Positions 8,274 to 17,083 are shown, counted from the first letter of the stretch. The stretch: 64,000 nucleotides of DNA from Mycobacterium sp. (GCF_002863225.1 NZ_PKEK01000099.1:1-64000), one strand, 5' to 3'. Notes: generated from the letters alone by a model not told the origin. Program-made: numbers and translations.

Positions 8274-9236
8274 CTAGACCGGCTCCTGCTGCAGCGTCAA
8301 AACTCCGCCGCGGCGGGCGGCCACCAGCCGTTGCTCGCGCAAGTCGGAGCCGACCGCGACACCACCCTGGCCGCGCCACCCGGTGACCAACACGTCTACC
8401 CCGCGAATCTGCTTGTCGGTCAACCCGATCGCGCCACCCGCCAGCAACCAGTTGCGGATGACACCACGGCGGACCGGGTCGGGTAACGCGGTCAATACGC
8501 CGGTGTCGAGTCCGTCTGCGGTCGACGCCGTGCTCATCGCCTGCTCGATCAGCGAATCGATCAGCTCGGTGTCGGCGCGCAGCGCGGTCGCGGTACGCGC
8601 CAACGCCTCGGCCACACCCCCGCCGAGCACCTCTTCCAGCAGCGGTAGCACCTCGTGACGCAGCCGGCTGCGGGTGAACCGTCGATCGGCGTTGTGCGGG
8701 TCCTGCCAGGCGGACAGGCCGAGCTCCTCGCAGGCGGCATGGGTGACGTCGCGCCGGACGCCCAGCAGCGGCCGGCACCACGGCGGATCATTGGCACGCA
8801 TGCCGGCGATCGACCGCGCCCCGGACCCCCGGCCCAGCCCGAGCAACACCGTCTCCGCCTGGTCGTCGAGGGTATGGGCCAGTAGGACCGGTTGATCGCG
8901 ACGCGCCTGCGCCAGCGCCTGGTATCGGGCGCTGCGCGCCGCGGCCTCCGGGCCGCCGCCACCATCCACCTGGACGGAAATCACTTGAGCTTCAACGCAT
9001 CCCAGCTGCAGCGCTTGTCCGCGAGCGGTTGCGGCCACTTCGGCCGAGCCGGGCTGCAACCCGTGGTCGACGATCAGCGCAGTGGTGGGCCGCAGCAAAG
9101 CGGCAATGCCGGTGAGCGCCAACGAGTCCGGGCCGCCCGACAGCGCCACACACCACTGGTCGGCGGGGCCGAGATATTCCGCTGCGAACGCCGCCACCGC
9201 TGTGCGGAGTTCGGCTACAGCACCCGGTCGATCCAT
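8274..9236 (-). CDS. tilS: tRNA(Ile)-lysidine synthase
   Basis: 320-aa N-type ATP pyrophosphatase that converts C34 of tRNA-Ile(CAU) to lysidine, changing decoding from AUG to AUA. The P-loop SGGPDS is at residues 33-38, and HTLDDQAETVL and RPLLGVRR motifs follow. It matches Rv3625c (mesJ). The ATG at 9236 is chosen by family N-terminus MDRxxAV and overlaps the upstream gene by 22 bp; the upstream in-frame starts lie deep within that gene. Confidence 0.94.
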   Translation of the reverse strand: MDRPGAVAELRTAVAAFAAEYLGPADQWCVALSGGPDSLALTGIAALLRPTTALIVDHGLQPGSAEVAATARGQALQLGCVEAQVISVQVDGGGGPEAAARSARYQALAQARRDQPVLLAHTLDDQAETVLLGLGRGSGARSIAGMRANDPPWCRPLLGVRRDVTHAACEELGLSAWQDPHNADRRFTRSRLRHEVLPLLEEVLGGGVAEALARTATALRADTELIDSLIEQAMSTASTADGLDTGVLTALPDPVRRGVIRNWLLAGGAIGLTDKQIRGVDVLVTGWRGQGGVAVGSDLREQRLVAARRGGVLTLQQEPV

Positions 9237-10264
9237 CGTTGTGGGTATTCGATCTCGATCGGCCGGGGCAGGGTGTCCGGGGCCGTCCACACGGTGTTGA
9301 ACCGGTCCATCCCGACGCGATCCACCACATGGTCGACGAACGCCTTGCCCCGGGTGTACTGACTCAACTTGACGTCGATGCCCAGCAGTGCGCGCAGCAA
9401 CCGTTGCAGCGGAGGCTGTTTGCGCTGCCGGCGCTCGTCGAAGCGGGACCGGATGACCGACACCGACGGAACCACAACGGGTCCAACGGCATCCATCACA
9501 TGATCTGCGTGGCCCTCCAGCAAGGTGCCGAGGACCAACAGCTGATCGAGCGCCTCGCGCTGTGGCTCGGACTGCACAGCACGCAGGAAGCCCAGAATGC
9601 CGGCTGAATTCGGGTCGGACTGCGACGAGCCGCCGCGACTGCGAGCGAACTCGGCCAACCGTCCGATCACCTGCGTGATGTCCTCAGTCCCGTCGGTGGT
9701 CAGCACACCGAGAGCCTCCGACATGTAGCCCGACAGCCACGGGTTGGCGGTGAATTGCACGCGGTGGGTGACCTCGTGCAGGCAGACCCACAGCCGGAAA
9801 TCGGCTGGCTCGACCCGTAATTGGCGTTCGACCGCGATGACGTTCGGATAGACCAGCAGCAGCGCACCGCCGTCGGAGTCGGCGAACGGGTCGTACTGGC
9901 CGAGGATCCCGGTCGCGACGAAGGCCAGCACGGCCCCGGTCTGCGCGCCCGTGATCCGGCCGCTGATCGCTCCGCGCGGCTTGTCGGTTCCACCGGTCAT
10001 CGTCCGCATCGACTCGGCCGCCGCCCGGATCCAACCGGGCCGGTCGACGATTCGCGCCTCGGCGACTGCGGTGTCGACGTGCAGGCCGGTGACCTCGCGT
10101 ACCGGCGGCTCCGCGGCTTTGGCTGCGGTGGAGAGGTTTTCGATCACCTGACGGCGGGTGTAGTCGGTGGACGGTGGTCCGGGGCGGGCCAGCCGTTGGC
10201 CGACCGTCGCCGCGAATCCCCAGTCGACCGTGCGACCGACGGTCAGGTCCGACGAGGCGGTCAT
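9215..10264 (-). CDS. Zinc-dependent metallopeptidase-like protein (Rv3626c family)
   Basis: 349-aa protein of the actinobacterial family annotated as zincin-like or F420-biosynthesis-associated (TIGR03624/03883 type). Seen: the HEXXH zinc motif HEVTH near residue 170 and a downstream EGHADHVMD segment near 250 that could give the third ligand. No signal peptide is visible, so it should be cytosolic. Start ATG 10264 overlaps the upstream carboxypeptidase stop by ATGA. The substrate is unknown, and a direct F420 role is only an annotation tradition. Confidence 0.85.
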   Translation of the reverse strand: MTASSDLTVGRTVDWGFAATVGQRLARPGPPSTDYTRRQVIENLSTAAKAAEPPVREVTGLHVDTAVAEARIVDRPGWIRAAAESMRTMTGGTDKPRGAISGRITGAQTGAVLAFVATGILGQYDPFADSDGGALLLVYPNVIAVERQLRVEPADFRLWVCLHEVTHRVQFTANPWLSGYMSEALGVLTTDGTEDITQVIGRLAEFARSRGGSSQSDPNSAGILGFLRAVQSEPQREALDQLLVLGTLLEGHADHVMDAVGPVVVPSVSVIRSRFDERRQRKQPPLQRLLRALLGIDVKLSQYTRGKAFVDHVVDRVGMDRFNTVWTAPDTLPRPIEIEYPQRWIDRVL

Positions 10265-11649
10265 GTCACGCACCCGCACGACCACAAGGTGGCGGCCACC
10301 GCATCGATCGCGGTGCGACCGGACTGCCCGGCGTCATTGGAGATCAGCGCGAAGCTCAGCACCCGTCCGCTGCGATCGGTCACCACGCCCGCCAGCGCGT
10401 TGATCGCGGTGAGCGAACCGGTTTTGGCGCGCAACCAGCCCGCCGGCCCGGAGCCGGCTGGGGTGCCGTCGATAAACCGGTCGGACAACGTGCCGCTGCC
10501 ACCGGCGATCGGCAACACATCCAGTAGCGGACGCAGCGTCGGCTCGTCGGGTCCGGCGGCCGCCTGCACCACGGCGTCCAGGGTCTTGGCGGTCAACCGG
10601 TCTTCGACGGACAACCCGCTGGAGTCACGCAGTATCGCGCTGCCGGTGTCGATGTGCGCGGTGTTGAGCCGATTGGTCACTGCGGCAACGGCTCCGGTGA
10701 AGCTCAGTGGCCGCTGCATCGACGCCGCGACTTCGCGCGCGATGCATTCGGCCATCACGTTGTCGGAGACGTTCATCATCTCGTTGAGCCGGTCGATCAG
10801 CGGCGCCGACTGAACGGCGGCCAGCTGCCGGGCGCTGGAGTCGACGGGCGCACTGGTGACGGTCACCCGCTGCGGGTCGACGCCCAGCGCAGCGGCCAGC
10901 GCGCGGCCGGCGTCCAGGGCGGGCGTCATCGATCGTCGTGACTCGTCGGTGGCCGGCTGAATCCGGCCGGCGTCGAGCATCACCGACTCGATGGGCGCGA
11001 TGTCACCACCTTCGATGTCGGCCGGATCCCAGCCGGGTGCGAAGGTCGGGCCGGTGAACAGCGACGTGTTCACCTCGATGGCCGTCGGCGTCACACCGCT
11101 GCGGCGGACCTGGTCGGCGAGGTCACTGAGCCGTGGCGCGCCGTGGTACCAGGTGTCCTGTCCGGGCGCAGCGCCCGACAACGTCGGGTCACCGCCGCCG
11201 ACCAGCACGACGGTGCCGGCCTGACCGGAGGCCACGACGCGGGTGGTGACCCGCGCGTTGCGGTCCAACGCCAGCAGGGCCGCGGCACTGGTCAGCGTCT
11301 TGTTGGTGGACGCCGGCTGCAGCAAGAGGTCATCGGCCTGCTGCCAGAGTTCCTCACCGGTGATCGCGTCGGTGACCCGCGCGCCCAGCTTGCCGAGGTT
11401 GGGGTCGGCCGCGACCAGCGCCAGCGCCGCGGCCAGTCCCGAGCGGCTGGGTGTGGGGGCGTCGGCCGCGACCGGGACGAGGCCGGGCGTGGCCGTGACA
11501 GCCGGCGGCGGCGGCTGAACATGCGCGGCGTTGGCACCGTGATCGCCGGCGGTGAGCAGCGCGGCAGCGGCCACCAGCGCAGCGACAATCGCCAGCACCC
11601 CCGCACCCACGATCAGGTGGGTGGACGTACGCCACTGAGTGGGACGCAT
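10261..11649 (-). CDS. D-alanyl-D-alanine carboxypeptidase/endopeptidase, S13 (PBP4-like)
   Basis: 462-aa peptidoglycan hydrolase, homologue of Rv3627c. An N-terminal membrane anchor (about residues 11-35) is followed by a Pro/Thr linker and the penicillin-binding domain with SxxK (STNK), SxN (SDN in MNVSDNV) and KTG (KTGS) motifs in order, the long SxxK-SxN spacing typical of class C PBPs. It acts outside the membrane on cell-wall crosslinks. ATG 11649 has GGAGAG upstream. First gene of the leftward operon, divergent from ppa; a CACAAT -10-like element lies near 11675. Confidence 0.92.
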   Translation of the reverse strand: MRPTQWRTSTHLIVGAGVLAIVAALVAAAALLTAGDHGANAAHVQPPPPAVTATPGLVPVAADAPTPSRSGLAAALALVAADPNLGKLGARVTDAITGEELWQQADDLLLQPASTNKTLTSAAALLALDRNARVTTRVVASGQAGTVVLVGGGDPTLSGAAPGQDTWYHGAPRLSDLADQVRRSGVTPTAIEVNTSLFTGPTFAPGWDPADIEGGDIAPIESVMLDAGRIQPATDESRRSMTPALDAGRALAAALGVDPQRVTVTSAPVDSSARQLAAVQSAPLIDRLNEMMNVSDNVMAECIAREVAASMQRPLSFTGAVAAVTNRLNTAHIDTGSAILRDSSGLSVEDRLTAKTLDAVVQAAAGPDEPTLRPLLDVLPIAGGSGTLSDRFIDGTPAGSGPAGWLRAKTGSLTAINALAGVVTDRSGRVLSFALISNDAGQSGRTAIDAVAATLWSCGCVT

Positions 11650-11762
11650 GACTCTCCTGCCCTCGTTGCGCCTATTGTGCGCCAAACCCCGGCGGACGGA
11701 CGTGGCGCGGGAGCCCTACGATCAACGCCAAGCGACAATCCTCAGGCGAAGGAGCCGGACCG

Positions 11763-12251
11763 GTGCAATTCGACGTGACCGTCGAGATCCCCAAGGGTCA
11801 GCGAAACAAGTACGAAGTCGACCACGAGACTGGCCGGGTCTTTCTGGACCGCTACCTCTACACGTCGATGGTCTATCCGACCGACTACGGCTTCTTCGAC
11901 GACACCCTCGGCGAGGACGGCGACCCACTGGACGCGCTGGTGCTGCTGCCGCAGTCCGTCTTCCCGGGCGTGGTGGTCAAGGCACGTCCGGTCGCGATGT
12001 TCCGGATGACCGACGAGGCCGGCGGTGACGACAAAGTGCTGTGCGTGCCGGCCAAGGACCACCGCTGGGACCACATCCAGGACATCGGCGACGTCCCGCA
12101 GAACGAGCTGGACGAGATCAAGCACTTCTTCACCCAGTACAAGGCGCTCGAGCCGGGCAAATTCGTCAAGGCTGCCGACTGGGTGGGCCGCGAGGAAGCC
12201 GAGGCCGAGGTGCAGCGTTCGATCGAACGGTTCAAGCAAGAGGGTCACTGA
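11763..12251 (+). CDS. ppa: Inorganic pyrophosphatase
   Basis: 162-aa family I soluble pyrophosphatase hydrolysing PPi to phosphate and so pulling biosynthetic reactions forward. The metal-binding signature DGDPLDALVL (DxDPxD) is near residues 53-62 and YPTDYGF near 38. GTG 11763 follows GAAGGAG by a normal distance. It matches Rv3628. A TACGAT -10 candidate is at 11717-11722. The downstream gene begins 85 bp later on the same strand. Confidence 0.96.
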   Translation: MQFDVTVEIPKGQRNKYEVDHETGRVFLDRYLYTSMVYPTDYGFFDDTLGEDGDPLDALVLLPQSVFPGVVVKARPVAMFRMTDEAGGDDKVLCVPAKDHRWDHIQDIGDVPQNELDEIKHFFTQYKALEPGKFVKAADWVGREEAEAEVQRSIERFKQEGH

Positions 12252-12336
12252 GCTCGTCTCGCGCTCTCACGGGCTTCGGCTCTGAGCGAACACATCGCTG
12301 CTCGAAGTGGCGACGACGGGGTGGCATTCTGGCTTG

Positions 12337-13026
12337 GTGGGCCCGCTTCGTATCGCCGCGGAATTCTGGTGGCTGATCTTCCCGCTCGGCGGCACCGTCT
12401 TCGGCGCCGCGCGCCGGATCGCGGCGGCCAACGAACGTCGCTCCGACCGGCGACTGGAGCGGTACCGAATCAAGCAGCAGGCCAAGGTCGCGATCGCCGA
12501 GGCGGCCGGCCGCGGCCGGAGCAACGAGGACAGCCGGCGCCGTGAGGTCGTCAAACTTCTTGCCGCACATGACCGCACCGATCGGCGATGGCTGGACTAC
12601 GAGGTCGACGTCGCCAAACTGCTCGACTTCCCGCTGATGACCGATTTGCGCAATCCGCTGACGGTCGCCTTCCACAAAGCCAGGCAGCGGGCCGACCTGC
12701 TGCGCCCGGAACAGCCCGGCGACCTGCTCGGCGACCGGAACGCGCACCTCGAGTACCGCGACGCCGTGCACGACTACGCCACCACCTTCGAGATCGCCGA
12801 GACCGAGGCGATCCGCCGACGCCGCAGCGACTTCTCCGAGGACGAGCAGCAGCGGCTCGCACGAGCGCAGAACCTGCTGCGGCTCGCCGAGGACGAGGCG
12901 GCCTCGCCGCAAGAGCGGCAGAGCGCCTACGCCCGGGCCGGCCGCGAACTCGAAGGGCTGATCGCGCTGCCGGCAGCTACCAGGGCTGCCATCGAGCAAC
13001 GCATCGCCGCGCAGATCGAGGCGTGA
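12337..13026 (+). CDS. Hypothetical protein with N-terminal membrane segment and coiled coil
   Basis: 229-aa protein I do not recognise. A short hydrophobic stretch (about residues 5-22, IAAEFWWLIFPLGG) is followed by a strongly charged Arg/Glu/Ala-rich region of helical, coiled-coil character, including RQRAD and EDEQQRLARAQ. It looks like a membrane-tethered cytoplasmic helical protein. GTG 12337 is chosen because GGGGTGG precedes it; GTG 12307 in frame is possible. It lies between ppa and the convergent terC. Codon use is normal for the window, so it is probably real. Confidence 0.7.
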   Translation: MGPLRIAAEFWWLIFPLGGTVFGAARRIAAANERRSDRRLERYRIKQQAKVAIAEAAGRGRSNEDSRRREVVKLLAAHDRTDRRWLDYEVDVAKLLDFPLMTDLRNPLTVAFHKARQRADLLRPEQPGDLLGDRNAHLEYRDAVHDYATTFEIAETEAIRRRRSDFSEDEQQRLARAQNLLRLAEDEAASPQERQSAYARAGRELEGLIALPAATRAAIEQRIAAQIEA

Positions 13027-13044
13027 CCGAGCGAGGCGTGCACC

Positions 13045-14016
13045 CTAGGGCTTATCGTCTCCTCGGGTGGCGATGAGGCTGGCGACCGAGGCGATGATGA
13101 GCGTCACCGCGATCACCGCAAGGCTGACCAGCGTCGGTATCTCAGGAACGTCGAAATGCTTGCCGCCGTTGATGAATGGCAGTTCGTTCTCGTGCATTGC
13201 GTGCAGGATCAGCTTGATCCCGATGAAAATCAGGATGATGGCCAGCCCTTTGGACAGGTAGACCAGCCGCTGCAGAAGTCCTTCGACGATGAAGTAGAGC
13301 TGGCGCAGTCCCATCAGCGCGAACACATTGGCGGCCAACACCAGATACGGCTCCGATGTGAGGCCGTAGATGGCGGGGATCGAATCCAGCGCGAAAACCA
13401 GGTCGGTGGCCCCCAGCGCGAGCACGACCAGGGCCATCGGGGTGATCGACCGTCGCCCCTGCTCGGTGACGACGATCTTTCGGCCGTGCCATTCGTCGGT
13501 GACGCTCATGTGCTTGCGGGCGAACCGAACCAGGGTGTTCTCCCGATCAGCGTGGTGGGTGGCGCCCCGTCCCAACCGCACCGCGGTGTACACCAGAAAC
13601 GCGCCGAAGAGGTAGAACACCCAGGTGAACCGCTCGATGGCGGCGGCGCCCAGCGCGATGAAGACGCCGCGGAAGACCAGTGCGATCACGATGCCGATGA
13701 ACAAGGCTTCACGTTGATAGACCCGGGGCACGCCGAAGCTCGCCATGATGATGACGAAGATGAACAGGTTGTCCACCGACAGGCTGTATTCGGTGAGCCA
13801 GCCGGCGAAGAATTGGATGGCGAACTGGTGACCGTGGAAGAACCACAGCCAGATGCCGAAGAACCCGGCGAGTGCGATGTAGCCCGACAGCGCGATGGCG
13901 GAGCGTCGCATCGTCGGCTCTTCACCCGACCGCCGTGCCATCACCAGCACGTCGAACAACAGCACCGCAACGGTCAGGCCCAGTGTGACCATCCACTCCA
14001 GCGGGTGGACGTGCAT
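13045..14016 (-). CDS. TerC-family membrane protein (metal homeostasis)
   Basis: 323-aa integral membrane protein of the TerC/Alx family. Seen: about eight to nine hydrophobic segments and the family motifs EYSLSVDNLFIF (about residue 70) and ATDLVFALDSIPAI (about 200), whose acidic residues are thought to bind metal. TerC/Alx proteins export Mn2+ or help metallate secreted proteins. ATG 14016 follows GGAGG at 14024-14028. The 5' leader looks like a manganese riboswitch (see that entry), which supports a Mn role. The upstream neighbour is divergent. Confidence 0.9.
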   Translation of the reverse strand: MHVHPLEWMVTLGLTVAVLLFDVLVMARRSGEEPTMRRSAIALSGYIALAGFFGIWLWFFHGHQFAIQFFAGWLTEYSLSVDNLFIFVIIMASFGVPRVYQREALFIGIVIALVFRGVFIALGAAAIERFTWVFYLFGAFLVYTAVRLGRGATHHADRENTLVRFARKHMSVTDEWHGRKIVVTEQGRRSITPMALVVLALGATDLVFALDSIPAIYGLTSEPYLVLAANVFALMGLRQLYFIVEGLLQRLVYLSKGLAIILIFIGIKLILHAMHENELPFINGGKHFDVPEIPTLVSLAVIAVTLIIASVASLIATRGDDKP

Positions 14017-14041
14017 GCTTTTACCTCCGGTCGTGGGCAAC

Positions 14042-14148
14042 CAGAGGTCTCTTCCACCGCCACGATCGCGACTGGGCGGCCCGCGGGCCGGTCTCCCGAT
14101 GGTGGGGGACGTGATGACGACTCCGCGGCCGAGGAATACTCCCCTCTG
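14042..14148 (-). promoter_or_regulatory. Probable yybP-ykoY (Mn2+) riboswitch in terC leader
   Basis: Read on the minus strand, the terC leader begins CAGAGGGGAGTATTCC (14148-14133) and ends GGAAGAGACCTCTG (14055-14042). CAGAGG pairs with CCTCTG as P1.1, the L1 sequence GGGGAGTA follows, TTCC/GGAA forms P1.2, and GAGACC stands where the consensus L3 has AAGACC. This is the layout of the Mn-sensing yybP-ykoY aptamer, which is well known in front of terC/alx genes. The 3' P1 strand can also pair with the Shine-Dalgarno: CCTCTGG (14047-14041) with CCGGAGG (14030-14024). Ligand binding would free the ribosome site, an ON switch. Not tested by covariance search. Confidence 0.7.
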
Positions 14149-14170
14149 ACAGCAGTCTGTCAGAGGGGAG
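14139..14170. repeat. Perfect 14-bp inverted repeat overlapping the aptamer 5' strand
   Basis: CTCCCCTCTGACAG (14139-14152) and CTGTCAGAGGGGAG (14157-14170) are perfect complements around CAGT. On the terC transcript this hairpin would include the aptamer P1.1 strand and GGGGAG, so it could compete with riboswitch folding if transcription starts upstream of 14170. As DNA it is a 32-bp palindrome between divergent terC and the flippase gene and could be an operator. Confidence 0.75.
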
Positions 14171-14207
14171 CTCGTCGCAGCGTGCCGAGGTCGGTGACGG
14201 CTGTGAG

Positions 14208-14213
14208 TATTTT
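14208..14213 (+). promoter_or_regulatory. -10 element, leaderless promoter of Rv3630 homologue
   Basis: TATTTT stands six bases before GTG 14220, the spacing expected when transcription begins at the start codon itself; there is no Shine-Dalgarno sequence before this GTG. Confidence 0.55.
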
Positions 14214-14219
14214 CAAACA

Positions 14220-15479
14220 GTGACCGAAGTGGGCGGTACCGCGGGCATCGGGCCGTTCGCCGGTCCGGTCGCCCGCAGCAGCGTGGCCCGCGTGGCAGTC
14301 GCGACGGCGGTGACGGCGCTGTGCGGCTACGCCGTGGTCTACCTGGCCGCCCGTGATCTGGCGCCGGCCGGCTTTTCGGTGTTCGCGGTGTTCTGGGGTG
14401 CTTTCGGCTTGGTCACGGGGGCGGCGAACGGGCTGCTTCAGGAGACCACCAGGGAAGTGCGTTCGGCCGGCTACGCGGAGGTGCTGCCCCACGCGCGCAC
14501 CCAGCCGCTGCGAGTCGCGGCACTGGTCGGGATTGGCGCAGCCGTACTGATCGCGGGCAGCTCGCCGCTGTGGAGTGCAAAGGTCTTCGCGCACGCCCCC
14601 GCGCTCTCGGTTGGCCTGCTCGGCGTCGGGCTGGCCGGGTTCTGCCTGCACGCCACGTTGCTCGGCATGCTGGCCGGCACCAACTGCTGGACGCAGTACG
14701 GCGCGCTGATGGTCACCGACGCGGTCATCCGGGTGGCCGTCTCGGCGGCCACCGTGCTGGTCGGCTGGGGCCTGGCCGGATTCCTGTGGGCGACCGTCGC
14801 CGGCGCGGTGGCCTGGTTGATCATGATCGGGGCCTCGCCGAAGACGCGGGCGGCGGCCCAGCTGCTGACGCCGGGCGGGACCGCGACGTTTTTGCGCGGA
14901 GTGGCGCATTCGATCACCGCGGCCGGAGCCAGCGCGATTCTGGTGATGGGTTTTCCGGTGTTGCTGAAGCTGACGTCCAGTCAGCTTGGCGCTCAGGGCG
15001 GGGTCGTCATCCTGGCGGTGACCCTGACCCGCGCGCCGCTGCTGGTCCCGCTCACCGCCATGCAGGGCAACCTGATCGCACACTTCGTCGACCAGCGCAG
15101 CGCCCGGCTTCGGGCGCTGTTGGCGCCCGCGGCACTGGTCGCCGTGGTCGGCGCGGTCGGTGTCGCCGCGGCCGGCCTACTGGGTCCGTGGTTGCTACGA
15201 GCGGCGTTCGGCCCGGACTACCACGCCGCCGGTGCATTGCTGGCGTGGCTGACCGCGGCCGCGATCACGATTGCGATGCTGACCCTCACCGGCGCCGCCG
15301 CGGTCGCGGCCGCACTGCACCGGGCCTACGCACTGGGCTGGGTGTCCGCGACGCTGGCGGCGGCGCTTCTGCTCGTGCTGCCGCTGCCGCTGCAGACCCG
15401 TACCGTGGTCGCGCTGCTGTGCGGCCCGCTGGTGGGGATCGGCGTCCACCTGGTCGCGCTTGCGCGTGCGGGCCGCTGA
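14220..15479 (+). CDS. Polysaccharide/polyprenyl flippase-like membrane protein (Rv3630)
   Basis: 419-aa integral membrane protein with about 12 to 14 hydrophobic helices, resembling Wzx/MATE-type lipid-linked sugar flippases. It matches Rv3630 by order and type. It precedes ppgS by 25 bp in the same direction. Because PpgS makes polyprenyl-phospho-N-acetylgalactosamine on the cytoplasmic face and the sugar is used in the periplasm, this protein is a good candidate for translocating that lipid; this is inference from the neighbourhood and fold class. Confidence 0.8.
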   Translation: MTEVGGTAGIGPFAGPVARSSVARVAVATAVTALCGYAVVYLAARDLAPAGFSVFAVFWGAFGLVTGAANGLLQETTREVRSAGYAEVLPHARTQPLRVAALVGIGAAVLIAGSSPLWSAKVFAHAPALSVGLLGVGLAGFCLHATLLGMLAGTNCWTQYGALMVTDAVIRVAVSAATVLVGWGLAGFLWATVAGAVAWLIMIGASPKTRAAAQLLTPGGTATFLRGVAHSITAAGASAILVMGFPVLLKLTSSQLGAQGGVVILAVTLTRAPLLVPLTAMQGNLIAHFVDQRSARLRALLAPAALVAVVGAVGVAAAGLLGPWLLRAAFGPDYHAAGALLAWLTAAAITIAMLTLTGAAAVAAALHRAYALGWVSATLAAALLLVLPLPLQTRTVVALLCGPLVGIGVHLVALARAGR

Positions 15480-15504
15480 ACTGCGTGTACCTTGTGGGCT
15501 TGAT

Positions 15505-16197
15505 ATGTCCGGTGATACGCGTGACGTCTGGATCGTGGTGCCCGCCTTCAACGAAGCGGGCGTCATCGGCGAGGTGATCGCCGAACTGCGGTCGACTTTT
15601 CCGAATGTCGTGTGCGTGGACGACGGCAGCGCCGACGACACCGGCGACATCGCCTTACGGGCCGGAGCGCATCTGGTACGACACCCGGTGAACCTCGGCC
15701 AGGGCGCCGCCATCCAAACCGGCGTCGAGTACGCCCGCAGCCAACCCGGCGCGTCGGTGTTCGCCACTTTCGACGCCGACGGCCAGCATCGCGTCAGCGA
15801 TGTGCTGACAATGATCGATCGGTTGACATCGGAGGCCGCCGACATCGTCATCGGGACCCGGTTCGGGCCGGGCGTCAGTCGGCCGCCGCTGCTCAAACGC
15901 ATCGTGCTGCAAACCGCCGCGTGGCTGAGCCCGCGGGGCCGCCGCCTGGGTCTGACCGATTCCAACAACGGCTTACGGGTGTTCAACAAGACGGTCGCAG
16001 ACCAGCTGGACATCACCATGAACGGGATGAGCCACGCCACCGAGTTCGTCATGCTGATCGACGAAAACCGTTGGCAGGTAACCGAACAGCCAGTCGAAGT
16101 GCTCTACACCGAATACTCCTCTGCCAAAGGCCAACCGTTGCTCAACGGCGTCAACATCATCGTCGACGGGTTTCTGCGAGGGAGGATGCCGCGATGA
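15505..16197 (+). CDS. ppgS: Polyprenyl-phospho-N-acetylgalactosaminyl synthase
   Basis: 230-aa GT2 family glycosyltransferase, homologue of Rv3631 PpgS, which attaches GalNAc from UDP-GalNAc to polyprenyl phosphate for later transfer to arabinogalactan. Seen: VPAFNEAG near residue 12, the DDGSADDT motif near 38, and the DXD-like FDADGQH near 90. No membrane helix is visible, so it probably docks to the membrane through its partner. ATG 15505 is preferred by similarity. Stop and next start overlap as ATGA. Confidence 0.88.
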   Translation: MSGDTRDVWIVVPAFNEAGVIGEVIAELRSTFPNVVCVDDGSADDTGDIALRAGAHLVRHPVNLGQGAAIQTGVEYARSQPGASVFATFDADGQHRVSDVLTMIDRLTSEAADIVIGTRFGPGVSRPPLLKRIVLQTAAWLSPRGRRLGLTDSNNGLRVFNKTVADQLDITMNGMSHATEFVMLIDENRWQVTEQPVEVLYTEYSSAKGQPLLNGVNIIVDGFLRGRMPR

Positions 16198-16538
16198 ACT
16201 GGATCCAGGGTCTGCTGATCGCCTCGATCCTCGCGCTGGCGGTCTTCCTGCTGCGCTCCCGTCGCAGCGTGCAGTCGCAGGCCTGGGTCAAAGTAGCTTT
16301 CCTGGCTTTCATGCTGGCGGGTGTGTACGCGGTGCTGCGACCCAACGACACCACGGTGGTGGCGCACTGGCTCGGCGTCGACCGAGGCACCGACCTGATG
16401 CTCTACGCGTTGATCGTCGCGTTCGGCTTCAGCACGCTCAACACCTATCTGCGCTTCAAGGACCTCGAACTGCGTTACGCGCGGCTGGCCCGCTCGATCG
16501 CTCTGGACGGCGCGCAGCAGCCGAAAAAACCGCGATAG
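16194..16538 (+). CDS. Small membrane protein, DUF2304 (Rv3632), PpgS partner
   Basis: 114-aa protein with three hydrophobic helices (about residues 5-20, 32-47 and 67-82) and a basic C-terminus ending in KKPR. It is the Rv3632 homologue; that protein is reported to stimulate PpgS activity, and GT2 enzymes often have such small membrane partners. The ATG overlaps the ppgS stop and is preceded by GAGGGAGG. Translational coupling suggests a fixed ratio with PpgS. Confidence 0.85.
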   Translation: MNWIQGLLIASILALAVFLLRSRRSVQSQAWVKVAFLAFMLAGVYAVLRPNDTTVVAHWLGVDRGTDLMLYALIVAFGFSTLNTYLRFKDLELRYARLARSIALDGAQQPKKPR

Positions 16539-16586
16539 GTGCGCCGCGCCGCGGATTAAAATCGGCTGACCCCGAAAGGTGCCGCG

Positions 16587-17039
16587 ATGCAACGCGTCTC
16601 AATTTGTCTCACCGCCGCCACGGCCGCCGCTCTGTTGATCACCTGCCCGGAAGCCGCGGCGACCAGCCAAACCGACCTCGCCGACTGGCTGTCCAAAGCC
16701 GCCGGACACGTCGAGGCGATTCACAAGGCCGAGAACGACGCCTACAGCATCATGGCGTCCAGAGGCCAGATCGACGACGACAGGTTGAAGGTCAACTGCG
16801 ATCAGCTACGCGGCGCCACCGAGGGTTTACGTGATGTGATGCCGTCGCCGAACCCCGCCCTGACCGCAGAGGTCCAGCAGGCCATCGACAACTTCGACAG
16901 CGCGTCGGAATCCTGCGCCGAATACTTCGGGGTGGGCGATGCCGACAAGCTGAACGAGTTCTGGACGCGCTCACGCAGCGGAGAGCAACACCTGTCCAGC
17001 GCCGACTCCATCGTGGTCTCGCTGGCGCAGCCGCAGTGA
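16587..17039 (+). CDS. Secreted hypothetical protein
   Basis: 150-aa protein of unknown function. A signal peptide (residues 1 to about 26, cleavage likely after PEAAA) is followed by a predicted helical domain with two cysteines (NCDQLR near 71 and ESCAEYF near 110) that could form one disulfide. ATG 16587 follows GAAAGG. The gene precedes a zinc-peptidase lipoprotein gene by 44 bp on the same strand, so the two may be co-expressed; a helper or inhibitor role would be speculation. Confidence 0.75.
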   Translation: MQRVSICLTAATAAALLITCPEAAATSQTDLADWLSKAAGHVEAIHKAENDAYSIMASRGQIDDDRLKVNCDQLRGATEGLRDVMPSPNPALTAEVQQAIDNFDSASESCAEYFGVGDADKLNEFWTRSRSGEQHLSSADSIVVSLAQPQ

Positions 17040-17083
17040 TCACCCGACGCGATTCGATCCCCCCATTCCATGGAGGCTCCCCG

